From positions 178,672-242,671 of the forward strand of contig NZ_FOXH01000007.1 of NCBI RefSeq assembly GCF_900115665.1: 64,000 nt of DNA. Reading direction: 5' to 3'. A program made the translations under genes and the position numbers. The DNA comes from Pseudarcicella hirudinis (GTDB taxonomy: Bacteria > Bacteroidota > Bacteroidia > Cytophagales > Spirosomataceae). A model generated the notes under the pieces. It made no database searches. It was not told where the DNA came from and saw nothing but the letters and a program-made list of their open reading frames with translations. This document shows, in pieces, positions 26,049-35,401 of this stretch; within the stretch, counting starts at the first letter, position 1; every line of letters begins with the position of its first letter.

Positions 26049-26277
26049 ACCCCCTTTCTCCTCCGCTTCTTTCCCTCTCTCCTGCAAAATCCGGCAATTG
26101 ATTTTTTTTGTACTGCTTGCCTCCTCACTAAATAACAATTCTCCTAAAAATTATACCAATTCAATCTTTTTCTCGCCAAAAACCACTTAAGAGTTTAACT
26201 TTTTGGTTAATTTGTGTCAGCAATTTCAAGCATACATTCAGATAACATTTGTCGGTTATCACTAAACAGACTATTTA

Positions 26278-27621
26278 ATGAGTAAAATTGTAATCCTGGG
26301 TGGTGGGGAAAGTGGTGTTGGCGCTGCTCTACTTGCAAAGGCAAAAGGACATGAAGTATTCCTTTCCGACAAAGGGGTTCTGGAAGAATCTTATAAAGAG
26401 ATATTACAAAAAAATGAAATCCCGTTTGAAGAAGGGCAGCATAACGAAGAATGGATTTTAGATGCCGATGAAGTGATAAAAAGCCCGGGAATTCCTGATA
26501 AAGTGGAATTAATTAAGAAATTGAAATCGCTGAAAAAGCCCATCATTTCTGAAATTGAATTTGCTTACAGGTACACCAGCGCTAAAATTGTAGCAATAAC
26601 CGGAAGTAATGGAAAAACAACCACCACACTCCTTACTTATCACCTTCTTAAACAAGCAGGATTGAAAGTTGGATTAGCCGGAAATATCGGGGAAAGTTTC
26701 GCCAAGCAGGTTATTGAAGACAACTTTGATTATTATGTTCTGGAGTTAAGCAGTTTTCAATTGGATAACTGTTATGATTTCAAAGCTGATGTTGCTATTC
26801 TGTTAAATATTACCCCGGATCATTTAGACCGATACAATTACGTTTTTCAGAATTATATTGATTCCAAATTCAGAATTCTGCAAAATATGACAGTTGCCGA
26901 TGATTTTATTTTCTATCAGGAAAGTAATACTTTGGTTGAGGAATTAAACAAAAAACAATTTCCGGTTAATTACCTGCCTGTTTCACTGGTAAAAGAGGTT
27001 TCAGAAGGAGCATTTTTGAAAGATGGATTTCTACATGTAAACTATAAGGGCTCTGATTTAACAATTGCGTTGGAAAATCTTCCCCTGAAAGGCTCTCATA
27101 ATGCGATAAATGCCATGTCTGCTATGTTAGCATCTAAATCTCTGGGAATTGATAATGAAGCCATAAAACGAGGCCTTACCACCTTTCAAAATGCCGAACA
27201 CCGTCTTGAACCGGTAGCTGATATAAAAGGTGTAAAATATATTAACGATTCCAAAGCAACCAATGTCGACTCCGTTTTTTATGCTTTAGGAAGTTTCGAT
27301 GATCCAATCATTCTGATTATGGGTGGCGTGGATAAAGGCAATGATTACAGACAGATTGAAGACCTTGTCAGGGAAAAAGTAAAGGCTTTGATCTGTATGG
27401 GGAAAGATAACCACAAACTCATTCATTTCTTCGAAAATATTGTACCATTGATTTTCGATGTTGATAGTATTGAGAAAGCCGTTCAGTTAAGCTCGGATCT
27501 GAGTGAATCCGGAGACGTCGTGCTATTGTCCCCGGCCTGTGCAAGCTTTGATCTCTTCAAAAATTACGAAGACCGCGGACATCAGTTTAAGAGTAACGTT
27601 TTAAAACTGATTACGGATTAA
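26278..27621 (+). CDS. murD: UDP-N-acetylmuramoyl-L-alanine--D-glutamate ligase
   Basis: Adds D-glutamate to UDP-MurNAc-L-Ala in cytosolic peptidoglycan precursor synthesis. 447 residues in the three-domain Mur ligase layout: Rossmann-like N terminus (KIVILGGGESGVGAALLAK), ATP-binding P-loop AITGSNGKTTTTLL (about 108-121), LELSSFQLDNC, NITPDHLDRY, then the C-terminal domain with AEHRLEPVADIKGVKYINDSK (read in parts) and LLSPACASFDLF. It is first gene of the division/cell wall cluster here; mraY and murE, its usual upstream neighbours, are not present. Confidence 0.96.
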   Translation: MSKIVILGGGESGVGAALLAKAKGHEVFLSDKGVLEESYKEILQKNEIPFEEGQHNEEWILDADEVIKSPGIPDKVELIKKLKSLKKPIISEIEFAYRYTSAKIVAITGSNGKTTTTLLTYHLLKQAGLKVGLAGNIGESFAKQVIEDNFDYYVLELSSFQLDNCYDFKADVAILLNITPDHLDRYNYVFQNYIDSKFRILQNMTVADDFIFYQESNTLVEELNKKQFPVNYLPVSLVKEVSEGAFLKDGFLHVNYKGSDLTIALENLPLKGSHNAINAMSAMLASKSLGIDNEAIKRGLTTFQNAEHRLEPVADIKGVKYINDSKATNVDSVFYALGSFDDPIILIMGGVDKGNDYRQIEDLVREKVKALICMGKDNHKLIHFFENIVPLIFDVDSIEKAVQLSSDLSESGDVVLLSPACASFDLFKNYEDRGHQFKSNVLKLITD

Positions 27622-27693
27622 GATAAATTACAATTCTGATTTATCCATTTTGACCATTTGCTATTTTATAAAGACAATTATTAACTATTCACA

Positions 27694-28851
27694 ATGACGA
27701 CCTGGCTCAGACAAAACCTCAAGGGAGATTACCAAATCTGGACGATTGTGGCTTTGTTATCTCTCATTAGTGTTGTTGTTGTATTCAGTGCAACAGGCAG
27801 ATATGCCATTACTTCCGGAAGCGGCACCCTGTCATTTCTGTTCAAACATAGCTCACTGGTCATAGCTGCGCTGATTGCCATGTGGTCTTTTCACAGAATA
27901 GATTATCATTACTTTTCAAGAATTTCAGGGTTTGGAGTACTTGTTTCAATTGTTCTGCTGATTTACACTTACAAATTCGGGGTTTCTATCAATGATGCCC
28001 GTCGCTGGGTTCGTCTGCCACTTATCGGAATGACATTTATGCCTTCCGATCTGGCAAAATTATCCTTAATAACCAATCTGGCAGGAATGCTGGCCAGAAG
28101 GCAGCATCTGGCAAAAGCAGAATATAAATTCACGGAATTACTTCCGATGGTTTTGAAAATTGTAATTGTTTGTGCCTGTATTTCATTAACCAACGTTTCT
28201 ACAGCCGTCCTTCTTTTTGCAACCTGTTTTTTACTGATGTTTTTTGGAAGGGTTCCCACACAATACCTCGTAATGTCGGTTATGGGAATCATATTTGCCG
28301 CAATTATTTTAGTGATGACGGGTACAGGAAGCAGGATTGAGACAGCGAGAAACAGGATAAACAATTATATTTCCGGTATAAAAGGTACCAAAAAGAAAGA
28401 TGCGGCAAAGGACGAGGATTATCAGATTGAGAGAAGTTTCTATGCCATTGCCAATGGAGCAGGACTTGGAAAAGGGCCTGGAAAAAGCCAGCAGCGGTAT
28501 TTTCTTTCTCAGGCTGATTCCGATTTCGTTTATGCCATCATTATCGAAGAATGGGGACCGCTTGGGGGGATAACCGTTTTAGGATTATATCTCTGGTTTT
28601 TGTATAGAGGTATGAAGGCAGTAGATAGCAGCGGCAGGGCCTTCGGTGGCTTACTCTCTGCAGGCTTAACCTTCAGCCTGGTCATTCAGGCGCTCGTAAA
28701 TATGGGTGTTGCCACAGGTCTGGGACCGGTTACAGGCCAACCCCTCCCCTTACTGAGTATGGGAGGAAGTTCCCTGATTTTTACCGGAATAACAGTTGGT
28801 ATTATTATCTCAGTAAGCCGGGATAAAGTAAAAGATTCTGTATTGAAATAA
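27694..28851 (+). CDS. ftsW: Cell division SEDS protein FtsW
   Basis: SEDS-family glycan polymerase that works with a class B penicillin-binding protein at the septum. 385 residues with about ten membrane segments. Family motifs include NDARRWVRLPLIGMTFMPSD (the G/NgarRWi...qPsE-like loop), FYAIANGAGLGKGPGKSQQRYFL in part, SDFVYAIIIEEWG, and near the end GPVTGQPLPLLSMGGSSL. Its position between murD and murG points to FtsW rather than RodA. The first loop lacks the usual Q before P (MPSD), as seen in some Bacteroidetes homologs. Confidence 0.93.
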   Translation: MTTWLRQNLKGDYQIWTIVALLSLISVVVVFSATGRYAITSGSGTLSFLFKHSSLVIAALIAMWSFHRIDYHYFSRISGFGVLVSIVLLIYTYKFGVSINDARRWVRLPLIGMTFMPSDLAKLSLITNLAGMLARRQHLAKAEYKFTELLPMVLKIVIVCACISLTNVSTAVLLFATCFLLMFFGRVPTQYLVMSVMGIIFAAIILVMTGTGSRIETARNRINNYISGIKGTKKKDAAKDEDYQIERSFYAIANGAGLGKGPGKSQQRYFLSQADSDFVYAIIIEEWGPLGGITVLGLYLWFLYRGMKAVDSSGRAFGGLLSAGLTFSLVIQALVNMGVATGLGPVTGQPLPLLSMGGSSLIFTGITVGIIISVSRDKVKDSVLK

Positions 28852-28885
28852 ATAACACACAATTATAAAGAAAGTACTCCGGTGG

Positions 28886-28971
28886 ATTTCTGATAAATGA
28901 TGTGAGGATAAGAAAGAAGCTTCTACTGAAAACTTATTTCTTATCTGCTGAATCAATATTTTATCAGAAAT
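28886..28971. repeat. Nested inverted repeat between ftsW and murG
   Basis: Outer arms ATTTCTGATAAA (28886-28897) and TTTATCAGAAAT (28960-28971) are perfectly complementary. Inner arms GATAAGAAA (28907-28915) and TTTCTTATC (28937-28945) are also perfect. The result is a long two-tier hairpin in the leader of murG. No T run follows, so it is not a standard terminator. Confidence 0.6.
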
Positions 28972-29017
28972 GCCTGTGTAGATTTTACTCTTTCTTCGAC
29001 ATTAAATAAAAACTATC

Positions 29018-30121
29018 TTGAGAGCACCCAAAGTTATCATTTCTGGTGGTGGAACCGGCGGCCACATTTACCCGGCAATTGCCATTGCTAATGCGTTAAA
29101 GGAGATTAATCCTGAAATAGAAGTACTTTTTGTAGGAGCAGAAGGCAAAATGGAAATGGAAAAAGTTCCAAAAGCAGGATACCCGATTATCGGTCTTCCC
29201 ATTGCAGGAATCAATCGTTCCAGCATGCTGGCTAATCTTTCTTTCCCGAGAAAGTTGATCACAAGTTATACCAGAGCCCGCAGGATTATCAAAGACTTCA
29301 AACCAGATGTGGCGATAGGCGTCGGAGGATATGCTTCAGGTCCTTTACTCCTTGCTGCTACAATGCTTGATATTCCTTTTTTGATCCAGGAACAAAACTC
29401 ATACGCAGGGGTTACCAACAAATTTCTGGCAAAAAATGCCAAAAAAATCTGTGTGGCTTATCCAAACATGGAAGCTTTTTTTCCTCAAAAGAAAATTAAA
29501 ATAACCGGAAATCCGGTCCGTAAAGATATTCTGGAAGTACGTTCTAAAAGAAATCAGGCTTTGGCACATTTTGGACTCCAAAGTGATAAAAAGACCGTTT
29601 TGGTAATCGGTGGAAGTCAGGGTGCGAAAACAATTAATGAAGCCGTAGACGGTGGCCTGACCTCCTTGGTCAATGCCGGATATCAGGTTGTATGGCAAAC
29701 CGGAAAGCTCTACATCGAAAGAGCCTTAAAGACCTCTGAGATTTTTAAGGGTCAGGTATATGCTTCTGACTTTATTTATGAAATGGATCTAGCTTACGCC
29801 ATTGCAGATGTGGTAGTTTCAAGAGCTGGTGCGTTATCGGTTTCAGAACTTTGTCTTGCTGCCAAACCTGCAATTTTAGTTCCGCTTCCAACTGCCGCAG
29901 AAGATCATCAGACTAAAAATGCCATGAGTCTGGTACAAAACCATGCCGCTATTCTGGTTAAAGACCAGAATGCCAGAGAAGAGTTAATCAAACAAACCAT
30001 CAGTCTTCTCCAGGATACCGAAAAACAGGGAGAGTTGAGTACCAATATTTATCAATTGGCAAAACCTGATGCGGCAAGGGAAATTGCAGAAGAAGTATTG
30101 AAACTGGTGAAAAATCTATAA
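29018..30121 (+). CDS. murG: UDP-GlcNAc--undecaprenyl-pyrophosphoryl-MurNAc-pentapeptide GlcNAc transferase
   Basis: Membrane-associated glycosyltransferase making lipid II from lipid I. 367 residues with the GT-B fold: N-terminal ISGGGTGGHIYPAIAIANAL, VGGYASGPLLLAA, QEQNSYAGVTNK, the second-domain nucleotide site VIGGSQGAKTIN, VVSRAGALSVSEL and LVPLPTAAEDHQTKNA. The start is a TTG (MRAPKVIISGGG); no in-frame ATG precedes the glycine motif, and homologs start at the same point. The leader holds a nested hairpin. Confidence 0.95.
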   Translation: MRAPKVIISGGGTGGHIYPAIAIANALKEINPEIEVLFVGAEGKMEMEKVPKAGYPIIGLPIAGINRSSMLANLSFPRKLITSYTRARRIIKDFKPDVAIGVGGYASGPLLLAATMLDIPFLIQEQNSYAGVTNKFLAKNAKKICVAYPNMEAFFPQKKIKITGNPVRKDILEVRSKRNQALAHFGLQSDKKTVLVIGGSQGAKTINEAVDGGLTSLVNAGYQVVWQTGKLYIERALKTSEIFKGQVYASDFIYEMDLAYAIADVVVSRAGALSVSELCLAAKPAILVPLPTAAEDHQTKNAMSLVQNHAAILVKDQNAREELIKQTISLLQDTEKQGELSTNIYQLAKPDAAREIAEEVLKLVKNL

Positions 30122-30228
30122 TTTCTCTGAAATACAATTCCCTGATTCCTGACACTATTTTTTATTATTCGTCTGAGTTAAGAATAACTTGAATTTGATT
30201 TTGACAGTTACATGCAAATTTTCAACAA

Positions 30229-31038
30229 ATGGAAAACTTATTATTAGCAAATCAGGTAGCGATTATTACAGGAGCCAGTTCAGGGATAGGCAAAGCCATT
30301 GCCATCGAGCTGGCTAAAAACGGGGCATCTGTCGTAATTAATTATAACAGCAGCCGGGAAAGAGCCCTCGATACGCTTCATGAAGTGAAAGCAGAAGGAG
30401 GAAAAGGAATTATTGTAAAAGCAGATGTAAGCAAAGAGAAAGATATTCTCAGAATGTTTGATAAAACCCTGGAAACTTTCGGCAGACTCGACATCATGGT
30501 TGCCAATACAGGAATCCAGGTTGACTCACCTTTCCTCCAGATGTCAACTGACAGCTGGCAAAAAGTTATTGATACCAACCTGACCGGACAATTTATCTGC
30601 GCCAGGGAGGCTGCAAAGATTTTTGTAAAACAGGTTCCTGATCCGGAGAAAACTGAAAAATCCATTGGGAAAATTATATGTATGAGTTCGGTACATGACA
30701 TGATTCCCTGGGCCGGGCATGTAAATTATGCCGCTTCAAAAGGAGGAATTCTAATGTTCATGAAATCTATTGCACAAGAATTAGCCCCTTTAAAAATCAG
30801 AGTAAATGCCATTAGTCCGGGAGCGATTCAAACACCTATCAATAAAAGTGTGTGGTCGGATCCTGCCAAAATGGACACTTTATTAGAATTAATTCCATAC
30901 AGAAGAATCGGTAAACCGGAAGATGTAGCCAAAGCTGCGGCCTGGATTGTTTCAGACAATGCCGATTACATCACAGGAGAAACACTCTATATCGACGGTG
31001 GAATGATGCTTTATCCTGAATTTGCAGACAATGGCTAG
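30229..31038 (+). CDS. SDR-family dehydrogenase (glucose 1-dehydrogenase-like)
   Basis: A classical short-chain dehydrogenase/reductase of 269 residues. NAD(P)-binding TGASSGIGKAIA (about 14-25), the NTG version of the NNAG motif (VANTGIQ), catalytic serine in CMSSVHDM, and the active-site YxxxK in NYAASKGG are all present. SPGAIQTPIN and YITGETLYIDGGM close the fold. The overall pattern and the ending most resemble glucose 1-dehydrogenases, but the substrate cannot be read from sequence. It is an unusual insertion between murG and murC; whether it is co-transcribed with them is unknown. Confidence 0.87.
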   Translation: MENLLLANQVAIITGASSGIGKAIAIELAKNGASVVINYNSSRERALDTLHEVKAEGGKGIIVKADVSKEKDILRMFDKTLETFGRLDIMVANTGIQVDSPFLQMSTDSWQKVIDTNLTGQFICAREAAKIFVKQVPDPEKTEKSIGKIICMSSVHDMIPWAGHVNYAASKGGILMFMKSIAQELAPLKIRVNAISPGAIQTPINKSVWSDPAKMDTLLELIPYRRIGKPEDVAKAAAWIVSDNADYITGETLYIDGGMMLYPEFADNG

Positions 31039-31170
31039 GAATAACACAGTCTTAGTTTTTCCTGATTTTCAATTCCGGTAAATAAAATTTTTCAAAAAAT
31101 ATCGAATATATTCACAAAACCGTCCAAAGATTGCCTATTTTGGATGGTTAAGAAAGAATCAGATGCTATA

Positions 31171-31638
31171 ATGGGATTGGAGATAGAAAGAAAATATCTG
31201 GTAAAACATGACCTGTGGAAAGCTCTTTTTAAACCTCAGGGTGTAAATTACCGGCAAGGATATTTATTGTCGGACAAGGAAAAGACAATCAGAGTCAGAG
31301 CAACCGATTTACATGGTTTTATTACCATCAAAGGTAAAACAACCGGGCTCAGCCGACTGGAATATGAATATCAGATTCCATTGTCAGAAGCCATTGAGTT
31401 ACTGGATACTTTTACTCAGAATAATATTGACAAAATAAGGTATAAAATTGATTTTGAAGGTAAAATCTGGGAAATTGATGTATTTTCAGGAGCCAATGAA
31501 GGCCTTATTGTAGCGGAAATTGAATTAGAATCGGAGTCAGAAAAATATCTTATCCCTGAATGGGTAGATACGGAAGTAACCCATGACAAAAGATATTACA
31601 ATTCAAATTTGTCTGAAACACCCTTTAAAAACTGGTAA
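31171..31638 (+). CDS. CYTH-domain protein (inorganic polyphosphate/triphosphate-type)
   Basis: A 155-residue CYTH (triphosphate tunnel) protein. The family's N-terminal ExExK signature is EIERKYLV. Further charged strands (KTIRVRATD, FITIKGKTTGLSRLEYEY, KIRYKIDFEGKIWEIDVF, LIVAEIELESE) line the tunnel, and the end reads EVTHDKRYYNSNLS. Such enzymes hydrolyse inorganic triphosphate or bind polyphosphate; the real substrate here is unknown. The frame opens at an ATG at 31144, but I take the ATG at 31171 because the fold begins there and the extra nine residues are not family-like. It sits between the SDR gene and murC. Confidence 0.85.
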   Translation: MGLEIERKYLVKHDLWKALFKPQGVNYRQGYLLSDKEKTIRVRATDLHGFITIKGKTTGLSRLEYEYQIPLSEAIELLDTFTQNNIDKIRYKIDFEGKIWEIDVFSGANEGLIVAEIELESESEKYLIPEWVDTEVTHDKRYYNSNLSETPFKNW

Positions 31639-31721
31639 TTTTCAGGAAAAATCCCGGAAAAGGGTTCCTCCCTGTCAAAATCTGCGGAACACCAACTGAA
31701 GTTACTCAAACCATTAAACAA

Positions 31722-33092
31722 GTGAATTTAAAAGAATTAAAATACATTTATTTTTTAGGAATCGGAGGGATAGGAATGTCAGCTATCGCAAGATGGTTTA
31801 TCGCAAATGGTTATCAGCTTGCAGGGTATGACAAAACCGCCACTCCTTTAACGGATGCCTTAAAAGCAGAAGGTATTCCTGTACACTTTGAGGATGATAT
31901 TTCTCTGATTCCTGAAGCATTTTTACAGAACCCTGCTCAGACACTTGTGGTTTATACTCCGGCCATTCCCAAAAACCACCGGGAGTACAACTTTCTGATT
32001 GACAATGGGTTTACTTTAATGAAACGTTCCCAGGTTTTGGGTTTACTTACCCGGAATATGTTTACCGTTGCTGTAGCCGGAACACATGGTAAAACAACTA
32101 CTTCTTCGATGGTTGCACATATCCTGAAAAACGGAGGGAAAAATGTGACCGCATTTTTAGGAGGAATTACCCAGAATTACGGTACCAATTTCCTCCTGAA
32201 TGAAGGAATGAATGAGATAATGTGTGTAGTTGAGGCAGATGAATTTGACCGCTCCTTTCTGACCCTGTTTCCTGATTTAGCAATTGTAACCTCTACTGAT
32301 GCAGATCACCTGGATATTTACGGAGATCATGATCATGTTCTCAAATCCTTTCAGATGTTTGTAGGACAGATCAAACCTGGCGGAAAGCTATATCAGAGAG
32401 AAGGGCTTCATCTTCAGGCCTATACAAACAATGAAACCAAAGAATTCTCGTTAAACAACGGAGATTTCCATGCTGAAAACCTGAGAATTGAAAATGCAGA
32501 AATGATTTTTGACATTGTTTATCCGGATGGGAAAATCACGGATGTTTCAATGCTCATTCCCGGATTTCACAATGTAGAAAATGCCCTGGCAGCTACAGCT
32601 GTTGCCTTACAGGCAGGCGTTTCTCCGGAAAAAGTAAAAGAAGGAATTTGTACATTCAAAGGCGTAAAACGTCGTTTTGAATATCATGTAAGAAATAAAG
32701 ATGTGGTTTATATCGATGATTATGCCCATCACCCAACTGAAATTCAGGCGTTCTTATCTTCTGTTAAAGCACTTTATCCGAATCGTAAACTGACTGCCAT
32801 TTTTCAGCCGCATTTATTCTCAAGAACAAATGATTTCCAGGATGGATTTGCTGAAAGCCTGGATCTGGCCGACGATTTGTTATTACTGGATATTTATCCG
32901 GCCAGAGAATTACCAATGGAAGGGGTTACTTCTCAGATAATTTTTGATAAAATGAAACTGAAAGATAAAGTTATTTGTAGCAAAGAAGAAGTATTAAATC
33001 TGTTAACGCAGAAAAAACCGGAGCTTGTGGTGACAATCGGAGCCGGCGATATAGATACCTTAATTCCGAAAATTAAGGGTTTGTTAAATTAA
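31722..33092 (+). CDS. murC: UDP-N-acetylmuramate--L-alanine ligase
   Basis: Adds L-alanine to UDP-MurNAc, the first amino acid of the peptidoglycan stem. 456 residues. Mur ligase motifs: N-terminal YFLGIGGIGMSAIARWF, ATP P-loop AVAGTHGKTTTSSMVAHIL (about 122-140), VVEADEFDRSFL, the DADHLDIYGD region, VYIDDYAHHPTEIQAFL and FQPHLFSRT. The start codon is GTG, giving MNLKELKYIYF; no ATG fits. ftsQ follows after 93 nt. Confidence 0.96.
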   Translation: MNLKELKYIYFLGIGGIGMSAIARWFIANGYQLAGYDKTATPLTDALKAEGIPVHFEDDISLIPEAFLQNPAQTLVVYTPAIPKNHREYNFLIDNGFTLMKRSQVLGLLTRNMFTVAVAGTHGKTTTSSMVAHILKNGGKNVTAFLGGITQNYGTNFLLNEGMNEIMCVVEADEFDRSFLTLFPDLAIVTSTDADHLDIYGDHDHVLKSFQMFVGQIKPGGKLYQREGLHLQAYTNNETKEFSLNNGDFHAENLRIENAEMIFDIVYPDGKITDVSMLIPGFHNVENALAATAVALQAGVSPEKVKEGICTFKGVKRRFEYHVRNKDVVYIDDYAHHPTEIQAFLSSVKALYPNRKLTAIFQPHLFSRTNDFQDGFAESLDLADDLLLLDIYPARELPMEGVTSQIIFDKMKLKDKVICSKEEVLNLLTQKKPELVVTIGAGDIDTLIPKIKGLLN

Positions 33093-33185
33093 ACTGATAA
33101 TAATTCCTTCTGAATGATAAGGAAAAAATGCTAAATTCGTGTATATTTTCCAAAAATTCTGAACTTTGCCTTATTTTGAGAAGTT

Positions 33186-33959
33186 TTGAAAATCTTTGTT
33201 CGATTTAAAAAAGTAATTTGGATTGTTGTTTCGACAGTATTGTTATTGTCGGTTATTGTCTTTGCCGAAAATATTCACAGAAAACAACGTTGTAAATCAG
33301 TCAATGTGAGCATTGATGGTAAAACAGAAAAGCATCTGGTCACCACCAAAGAAATTAAAGATTTAATTTCAAAAAACGGGACAGATCATCCGGAAGGAAA
33401 GTTATTTGAAAGAATTGACTTTAAAAGAATTGAAGCAAGAGTTTTATCTAACAGATTAATTAAGTCTTGCCAGGTTCACAGAGATCTGAGTGGAGGAATG
33501 AGTGTAGATGTGACAGAAAACGTCCCCATCGCCAGAACAATCAGCTCAAATGGAGGGAGTGCCTACTTTACAGACAATTACGTTAGCGAAGATGGTGATT
33601 TTATAGGGATTTCACCACATTACACCGCGAGAGTTCTTTTACTTTCAGGCCCCTATTTTGACAGAAAAATGCAGAATTTAAGAGATTCCAAAAGTCGCTC
33701 TCTCTTAACTCTTATCAAAGCAATAAATAATGACGATTTCTGGAAAGCTCAACTCACTCAAATGATTGTTGAAAAGGATGGTGGAATAACATTTATTCCC
33801 GAAGCCGGAAATCATAAAATTGAATTTGGACTGGCCGTTGACATTGAAGTAAAATTCAAAAAACTGAAAATATTTTACAAAGACATCCTCCCCGCCAAAG
33901 GTTGGAACAGCTATCGAAAAGTAAGCGTAAAGTACCGTAATCAAGTTGTTTGTGAATAG
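33186..33959 (+). CDS. ftsQ: Cell division protein FtsQ
   Basis: Bitopic inner-membrane protein that links early and late divisome proteins. 257 residues: a short basic cytosolic tail (MKIFVRFKK), one transmembrane helix (about 10-28), then a POTRA-like periplasmic part with SVNVSIDGKTEKHLVTTKEI (read in parts). A beta domain follows including VTENVPIARTISSNGGSAYF. Sequence conservation is low as usual for FtsQ; the position between murC and ftsA makes the call firm. Start is TTG, with no in-frame ATG before the membrane helix. Confidence 0.9.
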   Translation: MKIFVRFKKVIWIVVSTVLLLSVIVFAENIHRKQRCKSVNVSIDGKTEKHLVTTKEIKDLISKNGTDHPEGKLFERIDFKRIEARVLSNRLIKSCQVHRDLSGGMSVDVTENVPIARTISSNGGSAYFTDNYVSEDGDFIGISPHYTARVLLLSGPYFDRKMQNLRDSKSRSLLTLIKAINNDDFWKAQLTQMIVEKDGGITFIPEAGNHKIEFGLAVDIEVKFKKLKIFYKDILPAKGWNSYRKVSVKYRNQVVCE

Positions 33960-34023
33960 GTACGTTAAAAAGAAACGGGTCTTATCTTTTTCTTTGAATC
34001 AGTATCACTAACAAAATTTATCT

Positions 34024-35361
34024 ATGAGTGACATCATCGTTGGACTCGACATTGGCAGTAAGCAAGTAAGCATCGTTGCAGGCAGATTGGATAATCAGGG
34101 TAAGCTTGAAATATTAGGCCTGGGAAAAGCCGATACCACGGGTATTGTTTCTAAAGGTGTGGTTCTGAATGTAAACCGGACTACTGATGCCATCAAAGAT
34201 GCAATAGCCCAGGTAGAAAATCAGGCAAACATTGATGTAAGAGGGGTTATTGCCAGTGTAGCCGGACCAGATATAAATAGTTCGAAACACCGTGCAGCTA
34301 TTATTCGTAATTCACCCGGAGAAGAAGTAACCGTTACTGACGTCGATCAGATTGTTGTAGATGCCAAGCGTTCTTTTATTTCGCAAGGTAATTCCATTAT
34401 ACATACACTGCCACAGGAATATATAGTTGACTCAAGTACAGGAATTTACGAACCTGTTGGTATCAGCGGACTCAAACTTCAATGTGATTTTCAAATCGTT
34501 ACCTCCCCTACTTCTGCCATGGAAAAAACCAAGCGTTGTATTGAGAGAGCGAAAGAGAAAATGGAAATTGAAGGAGGTCTTGTATTTTCTCCCCTGGCAG
34601 CTTCTCTGGCTGTTCTTTCTGAAGAAGAAAAAAACTCAGGTGTAGCTTTGATTGACATTGGCAGCGGCACTACTGAAATCGTTATTTTCTATAAAAAAGT
34701 AATCAGACATATTGCTGTACTACCTTATGCCGGAGATACCATTACCAATGACATAGAATTGGGATGTAATATTTCGAATAATCAGGCAGAGCAGCTGAAA
34801 ATCAAATTTGGTTCTGCAGAAAGTAAGGAAGTTCCTTTGGAAGAAGTTGTTAAAATTCCGGGAATTAATGGTCGCAGACCTGATTTAATTTCTGTTAAAA
34901 ACCTGTCTATTATCATTGAAGAGCGTTTGAAAGAAATCGCTGCGATGATTGTTGCTGAGATTAGTAAGTCGGGATACGGTAACAGACTACCGGGAGGCAT
35001 TGTGCTTACAGGCGGAAGTGTTCAAACCCCTTATATTGCGGAACTCTTCGAAAGAGTTACACAACGCTATGTAAGAATCGGATACCCGAATGAAAACCTG
35101 GGAAAAACAGTTTCTGAAGAGATTAAGAGCCCTTCTTATGCCACAGCAGTAGGTTTGGTATGGAATGGCTTCAAATCAATGGATGAGAGAGAAGAAGGTT
35201 ATAAGATTCTCAGAGTTGATGCACCGAAATACCAGGCTCCGAAAAAAGAAGCAAATCCACAGAAACCAGAAAAATCTACTTCAAAAAGTGCCTTTAACAT
35301 TTTTGGCACCATTAAGAAAATGGTTTTAGGAGATGATCTGGGAGATTCAGATAAATACTGA
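34024..35361 (+). CDS. ftsA: Cell division protein FtsA
   Basis: Actin-like ATPase that tethers FtsZ filaments to the membrane. 445 residues. IIVGLDIGSKQVSIVAGR forms phosphate loop 1. The 1C domain contains SVAGPDINS, then HTLPQEYIVD. The second phosphate loop is ALIDIGSGTTEIVIF (about 206-220), and the adenosine motif is GIVLTGGSVQTPYI. A low-complexity linker rich in Lys/Pro leads to the terminal membrane-targeting helix (FNIFGTIKKMVLGDD). ftsZ, normally next, is absent; a terminator starts at the last base of the stop codon. Confidence 0.95.
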   Translation: MSDIIVGLDIGSKQVSIVAGRLDNQGKLEILGLGKADTTGIVSKGVVLNVNRTTDAIKDAIAQVENQANIDVRGVIASVAGPDINSSKHRAAIIRNSPGEEVTVTDVDQIVVDAKRSFISQGNSIIHTLPQEYIVDSSTGIYEPVGISGLKLQCDFQIVTSPTSAMEKTKRCIERAKEKMEIEGGLVFSPLAASLAVLSEEEKNSGVALIDIGSGTTEIVIFYKKVIRHIAVLPYAGDTITNDIELGCNISNNQAEQLKIKFGSAESKEVPLEEVVKIPGINGRRPDLISVKNLSIIIEERLKEIAAMIVAEISKSGYGNRLPGGIVLTGGSVQTPYIAELFERVTQRYVRIGYPNENLGKTVSEEIKSPSYATAVGLVWNGFKSMDEREEGYKILRVDAPKYQAPKKEANPQKPEKSTSKSAFNIFGTIKKMVLGDDLGDSDKY

Positions 35362-35401
35362 AACAAAGAAAGGCTTGCTTATGGCAAGCCTTTCTTTGTT
35401 T
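35361..35401. terminator. Compact two-way terminator between ftsA and the SDR gene
   Basis: An 18-bp perfect stem (35361-35378 with 35384-35401, core AAGGCTTGC/GCAAGCCTT) has a 5-nt loop. It begins on the final base of the ftsA stop and ends inside the stop codon of the convergent gene. A-rich and T-rich outer arms let it work in both directions. Confidence 0.9.

Noticed and set aside
27969-28364. 131-residue minus-strand frame
   Set aside because: Antisense inside ftsW; hydrophobic only because ftsW is.
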